Positions 41,208 through 47,982 of a stretch of 47,982 nucleotides of DNA are shown here, piece by piece. Every line of letters starts with the position of its first letter. Positions within the stretch are counted from its first letter, which is position 1. The translations under genes and the position numbers were made by a program. The DNA is from Chloroflexota bacterium (GTDB lineage Bacteria; Chloroflexota; Anaerolineae; J036; Brachytrichaceae): assembly GCA_021788625.1 (NCBI GenBank), contig JAJYKL010000022.1:1-47982 (forward strand). Direction: 5' to 3'. Below the pieces are notes generated by a model. It had not been told where the DNA came from, ran no database searches, and worked only from the letters and a program-made list of their open reading frames with translations.

Positions 41208-41981
41208 ATGCAGACATTCCATTCGTTGTCCGAAGTCAATCTTGCCTCTGCGTCCGTTTGCACGGTAGGCACGTTCGATGGTGTCCACCTGGGGCACCAG
41301 CGTCTGCTGCGTGCGATGGTGGATGATGCGCATACGCGCGGCCTGCCGGCGGGAGTGATCACGTTCCATCCACACCCGCGTGTCGTGTTGGGGCATGCCC
41401 CGGTGCCTTATCTGACGTTACCCGACGAGAAGGCGCAGCAGCTGGTGCTCCTGGGCGTCGACGTACTCGTCGTGATGACGTTCGATCGCCAGACGATGCT
41501 GACGACCGCCGCGGAGTTCGTGCAGAGGATGGTGCAGCACCTGCACCTGATCAGCCTGTGGATCGGCCCCGACTTCGCTCTGGGCCATAAGCGGCAGGGT
41601 GATGCAGCCTATTTAACTGAGCAGGGTGCTCAATACGGGTTTTCGGTGAACACCATCTCACCGGTCAACGCGGGAACGGAGGAGGTTTCCAGTACCCGTA
41701 TCCGGGTGGCACTGGGGCGTGGAGATGTCCGCGATGCTGAGTTGTGTTTGGGCCGGCCATTTCGGGTGATGGGAACGCTTGACACCCCTGCCACGGTGCG
41801 TGTGCCCGAACAACATGCCCTGCCTGCGCCCGGCACCTATCGGGCACTGGTATGTGGTGCTTCCGTACGGATCCGAGTTCCCGACGATAGCAAGGAGCAC
41901 CTGCTCTATCTTGGCGAAGCCATCCGCTGTGAGGCATCTTCAGGCGAGTCTGTTGCCGTCGACTTCGTGGATGCCGGGTAA
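41208..41981 (+). CDS. ribF: FAD synthetase, RibF-like, without a recognisable riboflavin kinase domain
   Basis: 257 aa from ATG 41208 (AGGGA seven bases upstream); GTG 41193 is possible. The FMN adenylyltransferase domain is complete: VGTFDGVHLGHQRLLRAMV with the HxGH nucleotide-binding motif, FHPHPRVVL, IGPDFALGHKRQGD and the SSTRIR motif. After LGRPFRVMG only about 75 residues remain; they lack the GxPTAN motif and the C-terminal half of a riboflavin kinase domain, although PAPGTYRALVCG aligns with its GVY strand. Bifunctional RibF proteins have about 300-320 residues. This one probably makes FAD from FMN but may not phosphorylate riboflavin. Confidence 0.85.
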   Translation: MQTFHSLSEVNLASASVCTVGTFDGVHLGHQRLLRAMVDDAHTRGLPAGVITFHPHPRVVLGHAPVPYLTLPDEKAQQLVLLGVDVLVVMTFDRQTMLTTAAEFVQRMVQHLHLISLWIGPDFALGHKRQGDAAYLTEQGAQYGFSVNTISPVNAGTEEVSSTRIRVALGRGDVRDAELCLGRPFRVMGTLDTPATVRVPEQHALPAPGTYRALVCGASVRIRVPDDSKEHLLYLGEAIRCEASSGESVAVDFVDAG

Positions 41982-42176
41982 ACAATATACGATGACAAGG
42001 TTGGTTCGATGCGTTCAGCCTGACCATCTCCAGCATGCCAAAGGCTGACGTGCACGCCAGGCAGCAGTGGCAACCGGCAGCACCTAGACCCACGAAAAAG
42101 GTCCAAGCACAAAGATGTATGCTAATGGCGTCCAGCACCGGATATAGCACGTAAATATGCACTCAGGGGGTGGCGA

Positions 42177-43991
42177 ATGGCGAGGGCTAATCTATCCATA
42201 CGTAAGGGGCACATCCGCATCAGGAATATTTTCCGTCGCCGGCGCGCTGTGCCACGGTATTTACTTATTTCATTGAGCGGGGAAGTGGGTGAGCTCCCCC
42301 CACCGCACCCGCCATTGCGCATCCCATTTGCACGGCGATTCCTGCCACCCGAGCCGCCTAGCGTGAGCAGCTTGCGCAGACAATTGGAGCGGGTAACTGG
42401 GGATCCACGCGTGGAAGGCGTCGTGTTGAAGATTGAGTGTGTAGCCAGCGCCGCCACCTACCAAAGCCTGCGTATGTTGCTTAAGGACTTCCGATCTCAT
42501 GGCAAGCGGCTGATCGCCTACGCTCACTCGTTCGGCCCGTTTCAGTATTACCTGGCCAGCTCCTGCGATCAGATCATCATGCCACCCAGCGCTGAGTGGG
42601 GGGTGATCGGCATGCAGCGCGAGTATCTCTTTTTCAAAGACTCGCTGCAGCATCTGGGCATCGGCGTGGATGTGATCAACGTCTCGCCATATAAGTCGGC
42701 ATTCGACCAGTTTGTGCGTACGGACTTCTCGGAGGAATCGCGCGCCCAGGCTGAGTGGCTGATGGATGCACAGTTCAACGAGCTGGTACACGGCATCGCT
42801 GAAGGGCGAGGGCTCGAAGAGGTGCAGGTACGTGCCCTGATCGACGGGGCGCCCTATGGCGCCCGTGAGGCGGTCAATCGTAAATTGCTGGACGCCGCGC
42901 TTTATGAGGATGAACTGGAAGCCTATCTGGCTCCTCCAACGGTGACGGATGGGTCGGGCCAGGCAGCAGTCGTCAATAAGGCGGAACGCCCGAAAGGGCT
43001 GAGAAGACTGTACGCGAGGATGAAGCGTGCCATGGAGCGGCACCCGGAAGGACAGAAGGCGCTGGGTTTATACGACGAGTCAGCCCGGGCACTGCTCATT
43101 CCACTCATCGACTATGCGCCCAAACTCATCGGAGTGGTACGCGTGGAGGGAACACTCATCGAGGGTAAAAGCCAGAACCTGCCACTCCCGGTGCCGCTGC
43201 CTTTACTGGGTAACCGTATGGCCGGCTCGGAGAGTGTAACCCAGTCACTGCGGCAGGCCACGCGAGATGACCGCATCGCAGCCATCATCCTGTTCGTAGA
43301 CTCGACTGGCGGCGGAGTGCTGGCGTCGGACCTGATTGCGCGCGAAGTGCGGGTGACGCGGGCGAAGAAACCGGTGGTGGTGTACATGAGCGGGGTGGCG
43401 GCCTCGGGCGGTTATTACGTGTCCGCACTGGCCACGCGCATCATTGCGCAACCGATGACGATCACAGGAAGCATCGGTGTGATCAGCATGAAACCCAATC
43501 TGCAACAAGCTGAAGGCAAGTTATACCTTCACCGTTCCACCTTGAGGCGCGGCGAGCGGGCGGGGACATATAGCCCCTCCACGCCTCTGGAGGCCGGCGA
43601 GTATGAGGCCGTGGCGTCGAGTGTAGCGCGTGCTTATGACGACTTCAAGCGCCTGGTGGCGGAAGGACGGAAACTGGACGTTGCCAGCCTGGAGCCAATC
43701 TCTGGCGGGCGGGTATGGACTGGTGCAATGGCCAGGGAGCGCGGGCTGGTGGACGAGCTGGGTGACTTTCCCATGGCATTGCAGCAGGCGTGCGAGTTGG
43801 CAAGCCTGCCCACGGAGCGGCGCGTGCGGGCCATCAGTGTGACACCGCCGCGCAAGTTCCTTCTACCAGAGTCGCTCGCACCAGCACCAGCCGCCCTGGC
43901 AGAGCTGGCGACGGCAGACAAGCTACTAAGGCAGCTCATGCGCGTACATACATGGGCTGTTCTGCCATGGTTACCTCCGGCCAATGAATGA
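42177..43991 (+). CDS. sppA: Signal peptide peptidase SppA, long (67K) type
   Basis: 604 aa with two S49 domains. The general-base lysine is K173 in VSPYKSAFDQF in the first domain. The nucleophile is S410 in SGVAASGGYYVSA in the second. This matches the long SppA layout of E. coli (K209/S409). No hydrophobic anchor is visible at the N-terminus, which is very basic (RIRNIFRRRRAV), so the protein may be peripheral. SppA degrades cleaved signal peptides in the membrane. A GGGGGTGG ribosome binding site precedes the ATG. It is separated from ribF by 195 bases, in which nothing clear was found. Confidence 0.9.
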   Translation: MARANLSIRKGHIRIRNIFRRRRAVPRYLLISLSGEVGELPPPHPPLRIPFARRFLPPEPPSVSSLRRQLERVTGDPRVEGVVLKIECVASAATYQSLRMLLKDFRSHGKRLIAYAHSFGPFQYYLASSCDQIIMPPSAEWGVIGMQREYLFFKDSLQHLGIGVDVINVSPYKSAFDQFVRTDFSEESRAQAEWLMDAQFNELVHGIAEGRGLEEVQVRALIDGAPYGAREAVNRKLLDAALYEDELEAYLAPPTVTDGSGQAAVVNKAERPKGLRRLYARMKRAMERHPEGQKALGLYDESARALLIPLIDYAPKLIGVVRVEGTLIEGKSQNLPLPVPLPLLGNRMAGSESVTQSLRQATRDDRIAAIILFVDSTGGGVLASDLIAREVRVTRAKKPVVVYMSGVAASGGYYVSALATRIIAQPMTITGSIGVISMKPNLQQAEGKLYLHRSTLRRGERAGTYSPSTPLEAGEYEAVASSVARAYDDFKRLVAEGRKLDVASLEPISGGRVWTGAMARERGLVDELGDFPMALQQACELASLPTERRVRAISVTPPRKFLLPESLAPAPAALAELATADKLLRQLMRVHTWAVLPWLPPANE

Positions 43992-44099
43992 ACGAAGGAG
44001 CGGTGCGTGCCCAGTTCACCATACTGCGACGCGTCAGTAATCTATTGATGAATGAGATTGCCTGTTACATAGCACCCCAATTGCGCTATGAAAAATGTT

Positions 44100-44129
44100 G
44101 AGAGCCAGCGACGCCGAACGCTGGCTCTC
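44100..44129. terminator. 11-pair hairpin after sppA
   Basis: GAGAGCCAGCG pairs perfectly with CGCTGGCTCTC around loop ACGCCGAA. On the plus strand no U-run follows. On the minus strand AACATTTTTC follows, but no minus-strand gene lies nearby. It may still mark the sppA transcript end. Confidence 0.5.
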
Positions 44130-44234
44130 AAAGCAAAAGGAGGAGAAGAGGAGGTCCCACCCTGACTCTACCTGGCTTATTTATAAGGATTTCGCACCTG
44201 CCTAAATGACGAACGTCCTACGAATCCCCTACGG

Positions 44235-44263
44235 TTGATCTACTGTGCGGCATGCAGTATCAT
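44235..44263 (+). promoter_or_regulatory. Promoter giving a leaderless M28 peptidase transcript
   Basis: TTGATC (44235-44240), a 17-base spacer and TATCAT (44258-44263). The ATG at 44271 begins eight positions after the last -10 base, exactly where transcription should start. No Shine-Dalgarno is present. Confidence 0.6.
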
Positions 44264-44270
44264 GCAACGC

Positions 44271-45578
44271 ATGACTGCACTTGACCCTATGCGTTACCTG
44301 AGCGAGACCATTGGCCCCCGCGGGAGTACCACCGAGGAGGAGGCCAAGGCAGCCGAGTATGTCGCGATGCAATTAACGAACCTGGGACTGGCGCCGCAGC
44401 GCGACGCATTCCTGAGCGCGGCATCGGCCTATGCACCCTATGCCCTGTTCACTGGAATGCTCCTGCTCAGTCTGTTTCTCTTCTGGCAACCGCAGCCGGT
44501 GGGCGCTGCCGCAGCGGCCATCCTGACCCTCACGGCACTTGTCTCAGTGCTCCTGGAGCTGCTCTTCCGCACCAATCCGCTGCGATGGTTGCTGCCCCTG
44601 GGTGATAGTCAGAACGTTTACGTACGCATCCCCCGTGAAGATGCGCAACGCGCGGGCGGCCTGCCAGCGGACCCGGTCGCGAAAGATGCCGATAACACAA
44701 AGGTGGCGGGTCCTGCGAACACGATTTACATCACCGCGCACCTGGATACTCATCGCACGCCGCTGGTCTTCAGTTCACCTGGCTGGATCAAAACCTTCGG
44801 ACTGATCATGCCCGCAGCGCTGGTGTCCGCTGGCGTGTCACTGCTGTTGTTCATAGTGGGTGTGTTTTCCACCAGCCTGATCTGGCGTGAGGTGGCGCTG
44901 GTACCGGGCGTGGTGATGCTGTTTATATTGATTCTAATGATCCAGGCCGATCGTACCGACTATTCGCCGGGTGCCGACGACAACGCAAGTGGTGTAGCGG
45001 CGACTCTCGGTCTGGCGGAACGGCTGGCGCACACACCGTTGAAGAATACTGACGTGGTCGTGGTGTTCACGGGATGCGAGGAAGTGGGTTGCTATGGGGC
45101 GGATGCCTTCTTCCAGCGCCACGCTGAGGAGACACGCGGGGCGACTTTGCTGGTGATCGATCAGGTGGGTGCTGCGAACGCCAAGCCTAGCGTGGTGGAA
45201 GGAGAGCGCTTCCTGGCCTTTGTACGCAGCGACCCGCACCTGCTGGCTCTCGCCCACAAGGTATTGGACGAGCATCCGGAATGGCAGGCCGGTTTCACCT
45301 TGTCGAACGCGCCCTACGGCGAACTGAGTGTTGGCGTGAAAGATGGGTTGCACTGTATCGCACTGGGCCACAGTGAGAACAGCCCTTCATACTGGCACAC
45401 GATGCTTGACACCATGCAACATGCCGACCCGGAGCTGGTGGAACGTGAACAGGAACTGGCCTGGCAGTTGCTGAAGGCGATAGACGCCGTTCATGCCCCC
45501 AACGGGTCGAGCGTTACGCTGACGCATGGACCGGCTGAGCGCGGTACCGCTGTGAATGGCGATCCGTGTACGGCTTAG
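44271..45578 (+). CDS. M28 family zinc metallopeptidase with transmembrane helices
   Basis: 435 aa from ATG 44271 (ATG 44262 possible but would lie inside the promoter). Zinc and catalytic residues of the M28 family can all be placed: HLDTH (H157, D159), SPGADDNASG (D236), GCEEVG (E270, E271), VIDQVG (D297) and YWHTMLDT (H376). Four hydrophobic helices are visible: two before the catalytic part (about 55-72 and 80-98) and two between H157 and D236 (about 173-197 and 203-222). The second pair splits the active-site domain. Relatives are aminopeptidases or carboxypeptidases. The substrate is unknown, and the topology suggests work at the membrane surface. Confidence 0.87.
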   Translation: MTALDPMRYLSETIGPRGSTTEEEAKAAEYVAMQLTNLGLAPQRDAFLSAASAYAPYALFTGMLLLSLFLFWQPQPVGAAAAAILTLTALVSVLLELLFRTNPLRWLLPLGDSQNVYVRIPREDAQRAGGLPADPVAKDADNTKVAGPANTIYITAHLDTHRTPLVFSSPGWIKTFGLIMPAALVSAGVSLLLFIVGVFSTSLIWREVALVPGVVMLFILILMIQADRTDYSPGADDNASGVAATLGLAERLAHTPLKNTDVVVVFTGCEEVGCYGADAFFQRHAEETRGATLLVIDQVGAANAKPSVVEGERFLAFVRSDPHLLALAHKVLDEHPEWQAGFTLSNAPYGELSVGVKDGLHCIALGHSENSPSYWHTMLDTMQHADPELVEREQELAWQLLKAIDAVHAPNGSSVTLTHGPAERGTAVNGDPCTA

Positions 45579-45622
45579 CTGCCTGTATGAGCTGGGTCGG
45601 GCACAAGATAACGGAATACCTG

Positions 45623-46480
45623 ATGCATCGCCGAACCCTTTTTAGTGTGGCGCTTAGTCTGGCGTGTGCCCTGTCCCTGCTTGCCGCCTGCACGCGTGTC
45701 GAGACACCCAAGGTGACGCCCGTGACGGTCCGGTTGCGCATAGCGTCCGACTCTGCAGCACTCCCGCTCTTGCAGGCGCTTACTTCTGCCTATACGACCG
45801 AGCACCCCAATGTTGTCTTTGGCATGCAATCGGGAGATGCGCAAACGGTGGCCAATTTGGTATTTGCTGGCCAGGTTGATCTGGCTGCCGTGTCGATCCT
45901 GCCACCTGATGCACCAGACCGCCCCAAACCGTGGGTGGCTGACCTGGCGATGGATGGTGTGGCGATCATTGTCAATCCTGCCAACCCGGTGAATTCACTT
46001 TCCTTGCAGGAGCTGCGCGATATTTATGCCGGCGCGCACAACAGTTGGAGCGACTTCGGCGTGACGGGACTCAACGACATGCAAGTGGCCGTGCGTGAAG
46101 AAGGCGATGGCACACGCGCTACATTTGATAGCCTGGTGATGGGAGGCCAGAGCTTGACGTCGAATGCCGTGCTGCTGCCGACGGTCGAGGTGGCGATGAA
46201 CTTCGTATCATTGCAGGCGAATGCCATTGCCTATGTGCCCAGCGGGCGAATCACCGGCACGGTCGCGTCGAAGGTCAAGATACTGAGCATCAATGGGCAG
46301 CAACCCACGCCTGCCAACCTCACCAGCGGCGCCTACCCGCTCAGTCGTATGCTCAATCTACTGGCGCCGAGTGAACCGCAAGGTGATCTGCGTTTATTCG
46401 TGGCGTGGGCGCTGGGCCATGCCGGCCAGCGCGTGGCGAGCAATCTGAACTACGTGCCGGCGGCGCAGCTACCCAACTGA
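45623..46480 (+). CDS. PstS-like substrate-binding lipoprotein
   Basis: 285 aa from ATG 45623. The signal peptide (MHRRTLFSVALSLACALSLL) ends in lipobox LAAC at Cys23. The mature part resembles the phosphate/tungstate-binding PBP-like family: LRIASDSAALPLLQALTSAY, then AVSILPPDA, DGVAIIVNPANPV and LSLQELRDIYAGAHNSWSDF. REEGDGTRATFDSLVMGG corresponds to the phosphate-loop sequence (S-G-T-x-x-x-F). It should be tethered outside the cytoplasmic membrane. No pstC, pstA or pstB genes are adjacent, so it is an orphan binding protein or a sensor. Specificity for phosphate is not certain. Confidence 0.82.
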   Translation: MHRRTLFSVALSLACALSLLAACTRVETPKVTPVTVRLRIASDSAALPLLQALTSAYTTEHPNVVFGMQSGDAQTVANLVFAGQVDLAAVSILPPDAPDRPKPWVADLAMDGVAIIVNPANPVNSLSLQELRDIYAGAHNSWSDFGVTGLNDMQVAVREEGDGTRATFDSLVMGGQSLTSNAVLLPTVEVAMNFVSLQANAIAYVPSGRITGTVASKVKILSINGQQPTPANLTSGAYPLSRMLNLLAPSEPQGDLRLFVAWALGHAGQRVASNLNYVPAAQLPN

Positions 46481-46629
46481 GCGATATCGACCCTGGTATG
46501 GCCTCTCCACCATACGCCCTGCAAGAATGTGGACGATGGATTGCCGGTGGGTCGACCTGAGAGAGGCGATACAGCCAATTGATTTACACTACGGGGGTCC
46601 GTTCCAGTTCTGGAATGGGAGTCGATGAG

Positions 46630-47934
46630 ATGAGAACGTTTTCCTGGACTTTCATCAGGCTGCTCTTCGCCGTAGGGTTATTGACTTCAGGCTGTAACTC
46701 ACTATCTGCGAGTGTTGGGATTCCCACCCCATCAGCAATGAACAGCCCCGCAGCAACCGTCGCGACGCTCACAGGTGTCGTCGCAAGCGCGCCAGCTTCT
46801 GCAGGGGTGCTTACCGGTACACCGCTCACTGAGCAGGTGGTGACTGCGACCGGGACCTCTTCCACGCCAACTGTAACCTCGGCGCCATCGCCAACCACGC
46901 AACCCGAACTGAGCGCCACAGCCTCGCCAAATCCAGCATCGATCGCATCCTCCACCGCTGCGGTAACGCCTTCGCCGGCTTCAACGCAAACACCTACCGC
47001 CAAACCTGTGCAGACGCCGGTTGCCCACCCGGCACCCGTAGTGATCAAGACGTACATCGATGACCGCAGCAACTCGGTTAGCCTGCTGGACTCGTTTGTC
47101 AGCGCGCTGAACCGCAGGGAGTACGCACGCGCCTATTCATATTGGGAGGCAGGCAGCCAGGTGCCCTCTTTTGACCAGTTCCAGCAAGGGTACGCGGACA
47201 CGACATCCGTGGCGCTATCGCTCGGCACAGTGGGAGGGAGTGCAGGGGCTGGCCAGTTCTATAACAGCGTTGCGGTCACCCTGATCGCTCGCTTAAGGAA
47301 TGGCAGCACGCAAACCTACGTCGGTTGCTACGTGACGCACCTGGCCAATCCAGCCACCCAGGGACAACCGCCGTTCCAGGCAATGGGCATCCAGTCGGCC
47401 AGCGTGCAACCAGTGAAGGCAGGATCGGACATTGCTGCGCTTATGGACCATGTCTGTGACCAGTGGGCCGCTCCGCCTCTGCCCACACCGAATCCCAAAG
47501 CACCGCAGACGCAGCTCTATCGCGATGACCGTAGCGGTCCGGTACAGGTTTTACAATCGCTCTTCAACGCGGTCAACCGGGCGGAATATGTGCGGGCGTA
47601 TTCATATTGGGAGCCGGGCGCTGAGCCTCTTAACTACAACCGGTTCGCGCGGGGTTATGTGGACACGCAGTGGGTGAAATTAACCACCGGCAGGGTCAGC
47701 AGCGATGCCGGTGCCGGACAGTTCTACTATGCCGTACCGGTAACCTTGGTGGCACGTACCAAAAGCGGCATAAACCAATTGTACGTGGGCTGCTACCGAT
47801 TACACCTGGCCAACCCGGCCATTCAGACAGAGCCGCCGTTCCATTCCATGAGCATCGTCGCTGCGACTGTACGGCAGGTTGCCAGGTACGCCAACGCAGC
47901 CTTGTTAATGAAGCGAGCCTGCCTGTCCGACTAG
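46630..47934 (+). CDS. Lipoprotein with a tandemly duplicated domain, unknown function
   Basis: 434 aa from ATG 46630 (GGGAG eight bases upstream; ATG 46615 also possible). The signal peptide ends in lipobox LTSGC. A Ser/Thr/Pro/Ala linker of about 115 residues then leads to two copies of a domain of about 120 residues (142-262 and 297-417). Both share DDRS, NRxEYxRAYSYWE, a GAGQFY segment, VTLxAR, YVGCY, HLANPA and PPFxxM; about half of positions look identical. Each copy has a conserved Cys in YVGCY and a C-terminal Cys (VCDQW, RACLS), which may form disulfides. The protein is displayed on the cell surface; no known family was recognised. Confidence 0.8.
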   Translation: MRTFSWTFIRLLFAVGLLTSGCNSLSASVGIPTPSAMNSPAATVATLTGVVASAPASAGVLTGTPLTEQVVTATGTSSTPTVTSAPSPTTQPELSATASPNPASIASSTAAVTPSPASTQTPTAKPVQTPVAHPAPVVIKTYIDDRSNSVSLLDSFVSALNRREYARAYSYWEAGSQVPSFDQFQQGYADTTSVALSLGTVGGSAGAGQFYNSVAVTLIARLRNGSTQTYVGCYVTHLANPATQGQPPFQAMGIQSASVQPVKAGSDIAALMDHVCDQWAAPPLPTPNPKAPQTQLYRDDRSGPVQVLQSLFNAVNRAEYVRAYSYWEPGAEPLNYNRFARGYVDTQWVKLTTGRVSSDAGAGQFYYAVPVTLVARTKSGINQLYVGCYRLHLANPAIQTEPPFHSMSIVAATVRQVARYANAALLMKRACLSD

Positions 47935-47947
47935 CGCGGCAGGCCTT

Positions 47948-47982
47948 CCTTCGACCAGCTCAGGATGTACCCTTCGACCAGC
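47948..47982. repeat. Direct copies of CCTTCGACCAGC at the window edge
   Basis: CCTTCGACCAGC occurs at 47948-47959 and again at 47971-47982, separated by TCAGGATGTAC. A related inverted copy lies at 11622-11638. The array continues beyond the window edge. Confidence 0.55.

Larger units (their letters stand above)
43992..44270. other. Intergenic region between sppA and the M28 peptidase
   Basis: 279 bases. It contains the hairpin at 44100-44129 and the promoter at 44235-44263. The remaining sequence has no recognisable gene; a GGAGGAGAAGAGGAGG purine tract follows the hairpin. Confidence 0.5.

Noticed and set aside
42270..43043. A 257-codon minus-strand frame opposite sppA
   Set aside because: It is antisense to the conserved S49 domain and has shadow-like composition.

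Overview
The window is about 48 kb of chromosomal DNA of roughly 60% GC, densely coding on both strands, with no rRNA, tRNA or CRISPR seen. Gene content and protein style point to Chloroflexota, probably an Anaerolineae-like lineage. The pointers are a seven-gene nusA-rnpM-infB-rbfA-nrnA-truB-ribF cluster, lipoproteins with long Thr/Pro linkers, a membrane-embedded M28 peptidase, an ANTAR response regulator and a large PHP-type DnaE. The taxonomic call is inference.

Left part (1-7128): a cut-off uroporphyrinogen-decarboxylase-like gene, a membrane-anchored coiled-coil protein, and a peptide ABC transporter (lipoprotein plus two permeases, no ATPase genes). These are followed by the decayed remains of an acyl-CoA carboxylase (carboxyltransferase and biotin carrier) and an Asp-box beta-propeller gene. 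Second block, minus strand (7224-10907): rpsU, yqeY, pgpH and ybeY, driven from a consensus promoter and with a terminator after rpsU. lepA follows on the plus strand. Third block, minus strand (13565-19838): greA, then two UvrD-family proteins and a PD-(D/E)XK nuclease that look like a split RecBCD/AddAB-type machine. greA and a divergent HAD phosphatase-rluD pair appear to share one -35 element.

21736-25640 holds an ANTAR regulator, a beta-hydroxyacid dehydrogenase and a gene graveyard: two ISAs1-like transposase fragments with matching ends, an RHS fragment and a frameshifted secreted protein. From 25659 on come cca, a MOSC protein, dnaE, an HNH endonuclease and a membrane-anchored glycoside hydrolase. 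The translation/transcription cluster follows (34012-41981), with hairpins in the nusA and infB leaders. rimP and ylxQ are absent from this cluster, and ribF has lost a recognisable riboflavin kinase domain. The window ends with sppA, the M28 peptidase, an orphan PstS-like lipoprotein and a lipoprotein with a tandemly duplicated domain.

Several genes have promoter-like elements so close to the start codon that leaderless or nearly leaderless transcripts are likely. All function calls come from reading motifs in the translated sequence; no database search was possible.
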